Source of the DNA: Moraxellaceae bacterium
GTDB lineage: Bacteria > Pseudomonadota > Gammaproteobacteria > Pseudomonadales > UBA3067
NCBI GenBank assembly: GCA_002401525.1
Contig: NVTH01000067.1
Location: 1 to 9,918 of the forward strand
DNA: 9,918 bases
Direction: 5' to 3'
Shown here: in pieces, positions 1-5,023 of the stretch
Position numbering within the stretch: position 1 is the stretch's first letter
How the letters are laid out: each line of letters starts with the position of its first letter
Translations under genes and position numbers: made by a program
Notes under the pieces: generated by a model
The model's database searches: none
What the model saw: the letters and a program-made list of their open reading frames with translations, nothing else
Told to the model about the DNA's origin: nothing

Positions 1-90
1 CTACTTGCAGAGGTAGTCAAAGGTGTTGAATTTAAAGACGGGATTATGGTTAAGCAGGATGTTGCTTCAGAATCCATACACCAGATTTGA
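1..90 (+). CDS. C-terminal fragment of an unidentified protein (5' end outside window)
   Basis: The first frame is open from the left edge to a TGA at 88-90 and encodes 29 residues rich in Val, Lys, Glu and Asp (it contains VVKGVEFKDGIMVKQD). This composition looks like a genuine protein C-terminus. I do not recognise the family. The opposite strand is also open from an ATG at 158 to the left edge, but that translation is rich in Ser, Thr and Leu and reads like the antisense shadow of the plus frame. If the plus reading is right, this gene converges on the minus-strand cassette genes and may mark the left boundary of the array. Confidence 0.35.
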   Translation, partial: LLAEVVKGVEFKDGIMVKQDVASESIHQI

Positions 91-169
91 CCATAGCTCA
101 TTGCCATCGCTACAACCATTGCTACTTTTTTGTACTGGCTTCCTATTTGAGCCGCCATACGGCGTCAAT

Positions 170-259
170 TTATTTTACCTGAGAATCACTCAGGTTTGAA
201 ATAATACTCTTTTGCTCAGGTGTTAATTCTGAATCAAAAGGGATTTTTTCGTTGCTCAA
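170..259 (-). CDS. Possible 29-codon ORF or remnant just downstream of an attC site
   Basis: On the minus strand a TTG at 257-259 follows a GGAG motif by eight bases and opens a 29-codon frame ending in TAA at 170-172. The peptide is hydrophilic (EKIPFDSELTPEQKSIISNL) with sensible codon use. The frame extends a few codons further upstream with no ATG before a stop near 294. It begins about 18 bases beyond the R' box of the 125-bp attC site, where a cassette gene would start. A 7-bp perfect stem-loop (177-195, loop of five) covers its 3' end. It could be a real small protein, the tail of a decayed cassette gene, or chance. Confidence 0.3.
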   Translation of the reverse strand: MSNEKIPFDSELTPEQKSIISNLSDSQVK

Positions 260-276
260 TCCATATGCTCCAAGAC

Positions 277-401
277 GTTTAACGCCGCTATGCTATATGG
301 GGACGGGGCACTTTTTGGGTAGTGGAATTTTGGCTAAAATTGGCAAAGCCATACCAAAACGGAGTTCATCAAAAAGTGCCGACATGATAAATCTGTTAGT
401 C
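277..401 (-). repeat. attC-like recombination site, long form (125 bp)
   Basis: Read on the minus strand, the site begins with GACTAAC (R'' side, plus 395-401) and ends with GTTAAAC (R' box, plus 277-283, an exact GTTRRRY match). Inside, an 11-bp perfect inverted repeat pairs 307-317 (GGCACTTTTTG) with 370-380 (CAAAAAGTGCC). It starts six bases after the stop codon of the TPR gene at 408, the expected place for that cassette's attC. Its length resembles the Vibrio repeat class. The R''-side box is imperfect and the spacers are unequal. Confidence 0.5.
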
Positions 402-407
402 GAGGTA

Positions 408-794
408 TTAATTCCGCTCCAACTTTTTGATATACGTTTCGGCATCTTCTTCCCATGTAGGGTAGACCTCTACGGCTAGGGAGAAATATTTTTTACATTG
501 GTCAAGGTCTTTAACTATGTAGTAATACCTTGCAAGGTACCAATTAGCGTTGGCGTCCTTGGGTGAGCTTTCCAATTTTTCTAAGCAGTGACTTTTAAGC
601 TCTTCCAGTTGATTTGTTTGGATAAATCTTACAGCATCGTTTTCCCACTTATTTTTGTAAACAGTTTTAAAATTAGCGACAACAGATAAGATAGATTTTA
701 TGGACCAAAAAATACAGCCCATCACGATGAAAAAGGCTATAAAATCGAGAATGCTCTTAATTTCAGCCAGCAATTCTATTGATTCATGTTCCAT
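408..794 (-). CDS. Membrane-anchored TPR-repeat protein, 128 aa
   Basis: A short N-terminal segment precedes one hydrophobic helix at about residues 17-40. A soluble C-terminal half follows, with one clear tetratricopeptide repeat at about 80-113 (NWYLARYYYIVKDLDQCKKY, then A-V-E-V-YP) and a partial repeat before it. The predicted protein is inner-membrane anchored, with the TPR part probably available for protein contacts. ATG at 792-794 is chosen; no clear ribosome binding site precedes it, which is common for cassette genes. A half-site reading GGCGTTAGTG lies just upstream, and the 125-bp attC starts six bases after the stop. Small single-helix TPR proteins are common in gammaproteobacterial accessory DNA; the specific function is unknown. 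Confidence 0.75.
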   Translation of the reverse strand: MEHESIELLAEIKSILDFIAFFIVMGCIFWSIKSILSVVANFKTVYKNKWENDAVRFIQTNQLEELKSHCLEKLESSPKDANANWYLARYYYIVKDLDQCKKYFSLAVEVYPTWEEDAETYIKKLERN

Positions 795-882
795 GTTTTT
801 ACCACTAACGCCTTGTTTAAAACATTTAAGGACATATTAATTACGTTTTTTATTTTTCAGAAAGAATCTTTTCGATGAGCAG
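795..882 (-). other. Cassette junction with only an attC R'-like half-site
   Basis: On the minus strand, AACAAGGCGTTAGTGG (plus 803-818) looks like the 3' end of an attC site, with GTTAGTG against GTTRRRY. I could not find the matching R'' box or a long palindrome upstream within about 130 bases; only a short CCTT/AAGG pairing around an AT-rich loop is seen. It may be a decayed attC or chance. Confidence 0.25.
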
Positions 883-1179
883 CTATTTATGTTTGATACT
901 GATTTCACCAAAAATGATATCAATAGGGATTATGTTGAATAGCCAAGCCTCAATTCTCACTTTGTTCAATTTAGGCACATAGCCTTTAAATTTAAAACGA
1001 TAGCTTATGTACTTGCCAATTAAGAGTATGTGGTCTGATGATTTTTCTCGGCATTTATAGTTTTTAGGCCTAAAATTAAAAAGCGTCCCGTTAGGATTAG
1101 CTTGGCTTCCAATTTCAAGCCTGATGCCTTTACTATCTTCAGTAAGATTCAATGTGTGGTAGCCTAGATGTATCTTCAT
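883..1179 (-). CDS. Hypothetical protein, 98 aa
   Basis: I do not recognise this protein. It is basic, without a signal peptide or clear transmembrane helix. It has alternating hydrophobic and polar residues suggesting beta structure, and a hydrophobic patch near the C-terminus (WLFNIIPIDIIFGEI). ATG at 1177-1179 is used; no ribosome binding site is evident. It sits 107 bp downstream of the small membrane-protein gene, with no convincing attC between them, so the two may share a cassette. Low GC and orientation match the neighbouring cassette genes. Confidence 0.55.
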   Translation of the reverse strand: MKIHLGYHTLNLTEDSKGIRLEIGSQANPNGTLFNFRPKNYKCREKSSDHILLIGKYISYRFKFKGYVPKLNKVRIEAWLFNIIPIDIIFGEISIKHK

Positions 1180-1286
1180 ATGTATTTAGCGCCAAAAGAA
1201 CCCGCATCTATATCGTCGGATGAAATATTTAAGGAGAAAGACGAATTCAACTTCCAAGTGCACCGCTACATCAGCCGTAATAGACC

Positions 1287-1598
1287 TCAGCTGACGACAG
1301 GTAATAGCAATAATAAAACGGGTGTGAGATACAGAGATAAATAATAGATTACTCCAACAAACGTACCTCTTCCTATAATGCCGAATGCCGAAATCCGTTT
1401 CACCTCATTCGAATAGCCGTTGCAAATTCGGCTGTACATGACAACGTAATACAATGAGTAAACAGGAATAACTGTAACTAGAATCAACCTCCCGTAATCT
1501 TTCCCAAATATTATAGACACAGCCAAAAGCAAACTTACACACCCAACAAATCCATAAGCGCTGTTGAGAACGATGAGGTCACGAGTTCTGTCATTCAT
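1287..1598 (-). CDS. Small polytopic membrane protein, 103 aa
   Basis: Three or four hydrophobic segments fill most of the protein. With the start used here they are roughly residues 8-30, 35-57 and 68-103, the last long enough for one or two helices. It has no recognisable domain. I choose the ATG at 1596-1598 (MNDRTRDLIV) rather than the in-frame ATG at 1632-1634, because the extra 12 codons lie inside the attC site at 1602-1662 and would overlap the previous gene by one base (TAATG). The longer form cannot be excluded. Possible roles such as toxin or immunity component are speculation. Confidence 0.5.
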   Translation of the reverse strand: MNDRTRDLIVLNSAYGFVGCVSLLLAVSIIFGKDYGRLILVTVIPVYSLYYVVMYSRICNGYSNEVKRISAFGIIGRGTFVGVIYYLSLYLTPVLLLLLPVVS

Positions 1599-1601
1599 AT
1601 T

Positions 1602-1662
1602 TCGAAACAATTCACACAAAAAGCAAGGGCGCATTAGCGTCCCGTAGACTTTCTTGTTAATT
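1602..1662 (-). repeat. attC-like recombination site (61 bp)
   Basis: On the minus strand the site runs from AATTAAC (plus 1656-1662) to GTTTCGA (plus 1602-1608). The core is a hairpin with arms GGGACGC and GCGCCC around TAAT. Outside it AAAG pairs with CTTT and AACAA with TTGTT. The core and its ACGGGACGC flank closely resemble the site at 2123-2181. The R' box departs from GTTRRRY in its last four positions, so this is a weaker call. It contains the stop codon and last residues of the gene ending at 1634. Confidence 0.5.
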
Positions 1663-2113
1663 CGTTGTATGCATCTAAATCAACTGCATCTGTATATTTT
1701 GAAAGAAACTTCTGGCCCACGATATCAGATACACTAATTAGCAAAAACAAACTACTATCCCAACAAACAATTTCAAATACCGCGCCATTTAATTGTGGCT
1801 TAGGGGAGCCTTCCCAAAACTTACTATTCCCATCTGCAATTGGCGACTCATCGATTAAAGGAACGACACCTTTAGGTATCGCGCTAAAAACAGCCCATAT
1901 GAACTGTATCTCGTTTTCTGTGATTAGCTTCCTCAGTTCGGCCCCACCTACTCGCATCTCTCGCACTTCTACTCCCCAGGGTGGAGCACAATTTGTTTCT
2001 ATATCGCTTATATACCAATCGTATTCTTCGCAAACACCATCAAGCACGTTAAACACGTCATTCATGTTTCCGTAGTATTTAATGTGCTTTGAATTCTCTA
2101 GAAGTATGTTCAT
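1634..2113 (-). CDS. Hypothetical protein, 159 aa (possibly DUF2691-like)
   Basis: The protein is soluble and mixed alpha/beta by appearance, without signal peptide or membrane helix. The pattern of an early Tyr/Trp segment (EEYDWYISDIETN), a central IQFIWAVFSAIPKG strand region and a later CWDSSLFLLISVSD strand faintly recalls DUF2691-type proteins; this is memory-based and weak. ATG at 2111-2113 lies ten bases after the R' box of the 59-bp attC, as expected for the first gene of a cassette, and no Shine-Dalgarno motif is visible. The final residues (KSTGR) and stop are encoded within the 61-bp attC. An antisense frame at 1665-2075 is considered a shadow. Confidence 0.6.
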   Translation of the reverse strand: MNILLENSKHIKYYGNMNDVFNVLDGVCEEYDWYISDIETNCAPPWGVEVREMRVGGAELRKLITENEIQFIWAVFSAIPKGVVPLIDESPIADGNSKFWEGSPKPQLNGAVFEIVCWDSSLFLLISVSDIVGQKFLSKYTDAVDLDAYNELTRKSTGR

Positions 2114-2122
2114 GATTTATAG

Positions 2123-2181
2123 AGTTAACGCCTCAAGAAGGGGCGCCGGTTACGGCGTCCCGTCTGCTTGATTTGTTAAAC
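2123..2181 (-). repeat. attC recombination site, canonical short form (59 bp)
   Basis: This is the best attC in the window. On the minus strand the R'' box is GTTTAAC (plus 2175-2181, exact RYYYAAC) and the R' end is GTTAACT (plus 2123-2129, close to GTTRRRY). The outer arms GAGTTTAAC and GTTAACTC pair with one extra T. The L boxes TCAAG and CTTGA pair exactly (plus 2133-2137 and 2167-2171). The apical stem pairs GGGACGCCG with CGGCGCCCC around TAAC with one mismatched base. Length, order of boxes and unpaired bases all fit the classical 59-base element. The stop codon of the lipoprotein gene (2150-2152) lies in its loop. Confidence 0.8.
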
Positions 2182-2602
2182 TCTTTATTTCTCTAATTTT
2201 TAATTTCGCAAATGCATCTACAGACATTCCAAAAAGGTTCTTACCTTTTCCGATGTCACAAGAGATTTCATATCTCGTCTTAGGCGCTAACCTAAAAAAG
2301 GCCTCAGGATGACTTTCGTATTGGCCATTTACACATGCGGCTTTAAATCTATATTTTCCCGCCGGCAATGATAGCTCTCCCAACATATTGTCCCAGAAAG
2401 GGCTTCTACCAGTAATTTCATTATTGTTTTCATCCCATACATACTCTATCCATGTATTGTAGCCTCTACCAAAAAGACTAGCATTTTGGGACGTTTTCAC
2501 TACTGCCATTTCTTCAAGATTAATGTTATTCGGATTATATACTGTTGGAACTGTACTACACCCCGTCAGAAGGGCTATAGCAATTAAAAAGAATACTTTC
2601 AT
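2150..2602 (-). CDS. Small cassette-borne lipoprotein, 150 aa
   Basis: A type II signal peptide is clear: MKVFFLIAIALLTGC, with lipobox LTGC and the lipidated Cys at residue 15. Position +2 is Ser, so the outer membrane is the likely destination under the Lol rule. The mature part looks like a small beta-rich domain, with an LPAGKYRFKAAC segment typical of carboxypeptidase-regulatory-like or PEGA-like beta sandwiches; this is inference from pattern. Two cysteines at about residues 90 and 114 could form a disulfide. AGGAG lies six bases before the ATG at 2600-2602, the strongest ribosome binding site in the array. The last residues (ADGTP) and stop come from the 59-bp attC. Confidence 0.75.
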   Translation of the reverse strand: MKVFFLIAIALLTGCSTVPTVYNPNNINLEEMAVVKTSQNASLFGRGYNTWIEYVWDENNNEITGRSPFWDNMLGELSLPAGKYRFKAACVNGQYESHPEAFFRLAPKTRYEISCDIGKGKNLFGMSVDAFAKLKIREIKSLTNQADGTP

Positions 2603-2624
2603 TTTTGCTCCTGTAATTGACGAG

Positions 2625-2689
2625 ACTTAACAGCTTAATTTCCATCACCCGACGCATCAAGGTACGTCAGGTGACGTAATCTGTCGAGA
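2625..2689 (-). repeat. attC-like recombination site (65 bp)
   Basis: On the minus strand the site ends in GTTAAGT (plus 2625-2631, exact GTTRRRY) and begins near TCTCGAC (plus 2683-2689, imperfect against RYYYAAC). The apical stem pairs 2645-2654 (TCACCCGACG) with 2665-2674 (CGTCAGGTGA), nine of ten positions, around a 10-base loop. Flanks share ACAG and TTA in mirrored positions. One arm also contains the perfect palindrome TACGTCAGGTGACGTA (2663-2678). It lies 22 bp before the lipoprotein start, where the upstream cassette's attC belongs. Confidence 0.5.
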
Positions 2690-3225
2690 ACCCCCAGCCA
2701 ATCTAGCTAACTATTTGTTTTATTTCCATAAATCCACCTTACGTTTACTTGCCCCTCATGATCACCTATCAAGTAACGCATAGTTTTACGTCACCCGACG
2801 CAATTTACATTAACGCTCAGCCCATAGAAAAAACCACTTTTTTAAAAATTTAGATGGCGACTTCTAATATTTTAAAGGATGTATAATTCAATATTTAAAC
2901 ACCGCTGACCTATATAACCACCGCCATTTCTCATCTTGCTTTGACCCAAGACTATATCTTTAAAATGTCCATTAAAGTGATGGTCATTCAGTGCGCAACA
3001 TACGACCCCCCCCCTGAAGCCATCAGATTACCAATTCCATTTCTGTTGAATTTAACAAAGGGGATTTGCAACGTTGCGTAACACTCATAAATTCGGATTG
3101 CGCCCAATTTTACTCAGTATCCAGGTCATCCTTATAGACAATCGTCGCAGGGCTGTCCTTTGATGCTTTTGATACCTGCATAGACATGCACTAATCGAAG
3201 ACCGGCCCATTAGTGTGATCAGACA
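2690..3225. other. Gene-poor stretch with an attC-arm-like repeat and a C9 tract
   Basis: I find no convincing gene here. At 2786-2800, TTACGTCACCCGACG is an inverted copy (14 of 15) of 2665-2679 in the adjacent attC; the 12-mer TCACCCGACGCA at 2791-2802 also repeats 2645-2656 directly. Its flanks do not form a complete attC. An A6/T6 stem around CCAC lies at about 2827-2842, and nine cytosines run at 3006-3014. A 25-codon minus-strand frame (3110-3187, ending YKDDLDTE) has good composition but no ribosome binding site and may be a gene remnant. The stretch looks like decayed cassette or intergenic DNA. Confidence 0.4.
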
Positions 3226-3228
3226 CTA
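3211..3228 (-). terminator. Short stem-loop at the end of the EF-hand lipoprotein gene
   Basis: TAGTGT (3211-3216) pairs with ACACTA (3223-3228) around a six-base loop, and the arm overlaps the gene's stop codon on the minus strand. There is no T-run after it, so intrinsic termination is doubtful; it may only protect the transcript 3' end. Confidence 0.2.
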
Positions 3229-4026
3229 GTTAAAAGACACCGGAATTTCGGCATAATTATCTAAACAAGTAACATTATCGCCGCTTTCGTCGCAGAAAGT
3301 ACCTATTATATAGCCCGTTTGTGGTAGGGATTGTTCTGAAAAAGTAAGCTGTAATGAAAACGTTAAATCTATATCTAATGTCATTAAGCTACTTCCAATG
3401 TCATCACTTTCGGTTACCACTAACGTATTACAGTTTACGTCCATACTGGATAAATAACTGCAGCCAAATGCATAACTAAGATCACCCACTAAAGGCGGCA
3501 ATGGGAACGTCATTGAAAATAACGGTATCGTACCCCCTTTACTTACCGCAGACTCATCATCGAAATAGAGTCTTAAACTTTCATCGCTTGAACTTGTAGA
3601 ATAGGTTTCGAACGAAATAGAAAATTCACCAGAATCGATATTTGTATGAAGCTGAATTTTATCATCAGAAACTTCAGAGCTGCCAATAACTTTCATGCTA
3701 TGAACTTCGCTTATATCTGACGCAGAATTCACCCCATCTACTACAAGACCCTTTTCTTCTTGTTCAAGTATTTGATTTACTGCACGAGTAGCGACCTGGT
3801 GCTCAAAATCTGAAAGACAACCATCGTTATCAAGATCATATATTTCAGTCAATAGCTCAATGCCACCTATTTCAAACGTTTCTCCCGAAGGACAGATTAC
3901 TAACACCAATTCATCATCTACGTCTTCATTTACTTCTTCACTATCTGAAGATGACTTAGATCCGCCTTGGCACGCAGCCAAGAAGATGCTGACAGAGAGA
4001 GTGAAATACAGCGGGACTTTTAACAT
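3226..4026 (-). CDS. EF-hand-containing lipoprotein, 266 aa
   Basis: A lipoprotein signal ends in LAAC with the lipidated Cys at residue 19. An acidic Ser/Asp/Glu-rich linker follows to about residue 40. A canonical 12-residue EF-hand loop lies at 64-75 (DLDNDGCLSDFE: Asp at positions 1, 3 and 5, Gly at 6, Glu at 12), so calcium binding is plausible at the cell surface or in the periplasm. The remaining 190 residues look beta-rich, with several cysteines, and match no family I know. I use ATG 4024-4026, seven bases after AAGG, rather than the TTG two codons upstream. It shares the minus orientation and low GC of the cassette genes but has no clear attC at its 3' end. Confidence 0.7.
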   Translation of the reverse strand: MLKVPLYFTLSVSIFLAACQGGSKSSSDSEEVNEDVDDELVLVICPSGETFEIGGIELLTEIYDLDNDGCLSDFEHQVATRAVNQILEQEEKGLVVDGVNSASDISEVHSMKVIGSSEVSDDKIQLHTNIDSGEFSISFETYSTSSSDESLRLYFDDESAVSKGGTIPLFSMTFPLPPLVGDLSYAFGCSYLSSMDVNCNTLVVTESDDIGSSLMTLDIDLTFSLQLTFSEQSLPQTGYIIGTFCDESGDNVTCLDNYAEIPVSFN

Positions 4027-4389
4027 AAACAAACCTTGTATTCGAGGGAATTACAATAAGGTCGATCATTATTCAATTTTTACACGATACGTCAAGTGAT
4101 AATTATATCCAGCAGATCGGCTTTAGTAGCGGTTGGCGGACTTCGACGCTGAAAAAGGACTTAAAAATCGGGTCTCTTTGAGAGCTCTCAACGCCCTTAT
4201 AAAGCATACGAGACACGAGCGTTGAGTTTGGTGCGGCTGTTACGCTACATTCAATTTAACCTTGATTACTTAACTTAACTAATAGCATTTCTTGTCTACT
4301 AAAGGTCATATGAATACTGCAATAATCAAATTTCCTAGATGGGGCAAACTATGCATCACCACCAAAGACAACCCAAAAATCCATTTAGA
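4027..4389. other. Intergenic region with an 8-bp inverted repeat (4187-4226)
   Basis: No gene is supported. CTCAACGC (4187-4194) and GCGTTGAG (4219-4226) form a perfect inverted repeat with a 24-base loop. On the minus strand the ends read ACTCAAC and GTTGAGA, close to attC R'' and R' boxes, but the roughly 42-bp span is shorter than known attC sites and lacks inner stems. It lies upstream of the EF-hand lipoprotein gene, where a cassette boundary would be. A 10-bp palindrome GAGAGCTCTC overlaps the left arm (4180-4189). Open frames on the minus strand here lack starts. Confidence 0.35.
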
Positions 4390-4758
4390 TCAGATCAAGC
4401 AATAAAAGTTAAGCTTATTACCGTCCAGATCACGAAAGTATCCCGCATAAAACCCTTCGCCCCGCGGTCCTGTGGGGCCTTCGTCGGTTGCTCCAAGTGC
4501 TATAGCTTTGGCATACAATGCATCCACTTGCTCGGGGGTCTCTACCGCTAGCGCTACCATTACCCCATTACCAACGGTTGCCGCGTCACCATTGAACGGT
4601 TTGGAAATGGCTATGCTGGGCTTGCCCGGCTCAACAGCCCAAGCAATAAACGTTTCGAATTCCATAAACCTTTTGGCGCCAATTTCTGACAGTAATTCAT
4701 CATAAAACTTAGCGCCCCGCTGTAAATCGTTTGTCCCTAAAGTAACGTATCCAATCAT
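4390..4758 (-). CDS. VOC-superfamily (glyoxalase/bleomycin-resistance fold) protein, 122 aa
   Basis: The sequence begins MIGYVTLGTNDLQRGAKFYD and ends with GYFRDLDGNKLNFYC, the hallmark first strand-helix and last strand of a VOC domain of two beta-alpha-beta-beta-beta modules; length is typical of a complete single-domain member. The usual first metal ligand His is Tyr or Thr here, and the usual final Glu appears to be Asn in KLNFY, so a standard glyoxalase-type metal site is not evident and the reaction cannot be assigned. ATG 4756-4758 is chosen because GAGG lies eight bases upstream and the domain starts there; the frame is open further upstream, but that runs through promoter and operator sequence. 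It is divergent from the FadR-like gene, and its promoter overlaps a LexA-type box. Confidence 0.85.
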   Translation of the reverse strand: MIGYVTLGTNDLQRGAKFYDELLSEIGAKRFMEFETFIAWAVEPGKPSIAISKPFNGDAATVGNGVMVALAVETPEQVDALYAKAIALGATDEGPTGPRGEGFYAGYFRDLDGNKLNFYCLI

Positions 4759-4800
4759 TTTTAAAACCTCATTAATCAAGTTGATTTCAGTGTCTTTAAG

Positions 4801-4819
4801 GTACAGTAATGTACTGTAC
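4801..4819. promoter_or_regulatory. 19-bp perfect palindrome in the VOC promoter
   Basis: GTACAGTAATGTACTGTAC has perfect 8-bp arms around a 3-base spacer. It overlaps the LexA-type box by eight bases and covers the predicted -10 and start region of the VOC gene. It may bind a dimeric repressor or extend the SOS operator. Confidence 0.45.
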
Positions 4820-4831
4820 ATAGAAACAGTT
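4812..4831. promoter_or_regulatory. LexA (SOS) box candidate
   Basis: TACTGTACATAGAAACAGTT fits the E. coli-type LexA operator (CTGT, eight bases, ACAG, with TA before). The only outer mismatch is the last base (T instead of A), and the half closely resembles the sulA box as I remember it. The centre lies about 63 bp upstream of the VOC start codon and overlaps the predicted -10. Confidence 0.5.
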
Positions 4832-4841
4832 CCAATAACAA
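4813..4841 (-). promoter_or_regulatory. Predicted sigma-70 promoter of the VOC gene
   Basis: On the minus strand, TTGTTA (plus 4836-4841) and TACAGT (plus 4813-4818) are spaced by 17 bases, each matching four of six consensus positions. The -10 lies inside the LexA-type box, a repressing arrangement. The leader would be about 45-50 bases. Confidence 0.35.
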
Positions 4842-4962
4842 AAGAAACCCCTTTTAAATGAGCATTTAATGACCGGCTGACGGATAGCACAGGCAGAGCT
4901 GTTACTTTTGGCCTTTCTAAACCTATCAACCAACGCATTCTTACCGTAGAATTCATCCGCTC

Positions 4963-4979
4963 AACTGGTCGTACCAGTT
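4963..4979. promoter_or_regulatory. FadR-type operator 1
   Basis: AACTGGTCGTACCAGTT is a 17-bp inverted repeat with 7-bp perfect arms, matching the FadR operator pattern TGGTCNNACCA very closely. It lies about 45 bp upstream of the start of the FadR-like gene, indicating autoregulation and possibly control of the divergent promoter. Confidence 0.7.
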
Positions 4980-4992
4980 GGTCCGACCAGTT
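4976..4992. promoter_or_regulatory. FadR-type operator 2, overlapping operator 1
   Basis: AGTTGGTCCGACCAGTT contains the perfect core TGGTC-C-GACCA. Its centre is 13 bp from that of operator 1 and the two share four bases, so two dimers would lie just over one helical turn apart, suggesting cooperative or mutually exclusive occupancy. It probably overlaps the regulator gene's own promoter; a TTGGTC at 4978-4983 could be a -35. Confidence 0.65.
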
Positions 4993-5023
4993 ATTTGTCT
5001 CGGATATTCGTACCCCTAATTTC

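Larger units (their letters stand above)
170..2689 (-). mobile_element. Integron gene-cassette array without visible integrase (CALIN-like)
   Basis: Small, unrelated genes all lie on the minus strand, and four junctions carry palindromes organised like integron attC recombination sites (277-401, 1602-1662, 2123-2181, 2625-2689). Transcription runs right to left. An integron integrase gene would be expected upstream of the first cassette, to the right and on the plus strand, but no integrase-like frame occurs there. Within the window this is therefore a cluster of attC sites lacking an integrase, or the distal part of a longer array. The attC sites differ in length and sequence, suggesting cassettes from different sources. 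Junctions at 795-882 and 1180-1286 lack a convincing site, so some cassettes may hold two genes or have decayed sites. Confidence 0.6.

Noticed and set aside
1..158. Minus-strand frame from an ATG at 158 open to the left edge
   Set aside because: Ser/Thr/Leu-rich translation mirrors the more plausible plus-strand frame, and there is no ribosome binding site; kept only as an alternative.
252..479. 75-codon plus-strand frame
   Set aside because: It lies across the 125-bp attC palindrome and the 3' end of the TPR gene and has no ribosome binding site or domain.
1180..1286. Possible attC between the membrane-protein gene and the 98-aa gene
   Set aside because: Only a short TCAGC/GCTGA pairing and isolated box-like words (GTTGAAT, GCTAAAT) are present, with no paired R''/R' arms.
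1665..2075. 136-codon plus-strand frame
   Set aside because: Antisense to the 159-aa cassette gene; Ser/Thr-rich composition typical of a shadow frame, and no ribosome binding site.
2927..3100. Open minus-strand frame crossing the C9 tract, considered as a slippage-controlled gene
   Set aside because: It has no start codon or ribosome binding site, stops occur in all frames just upstream, and the composition is not protein-like.
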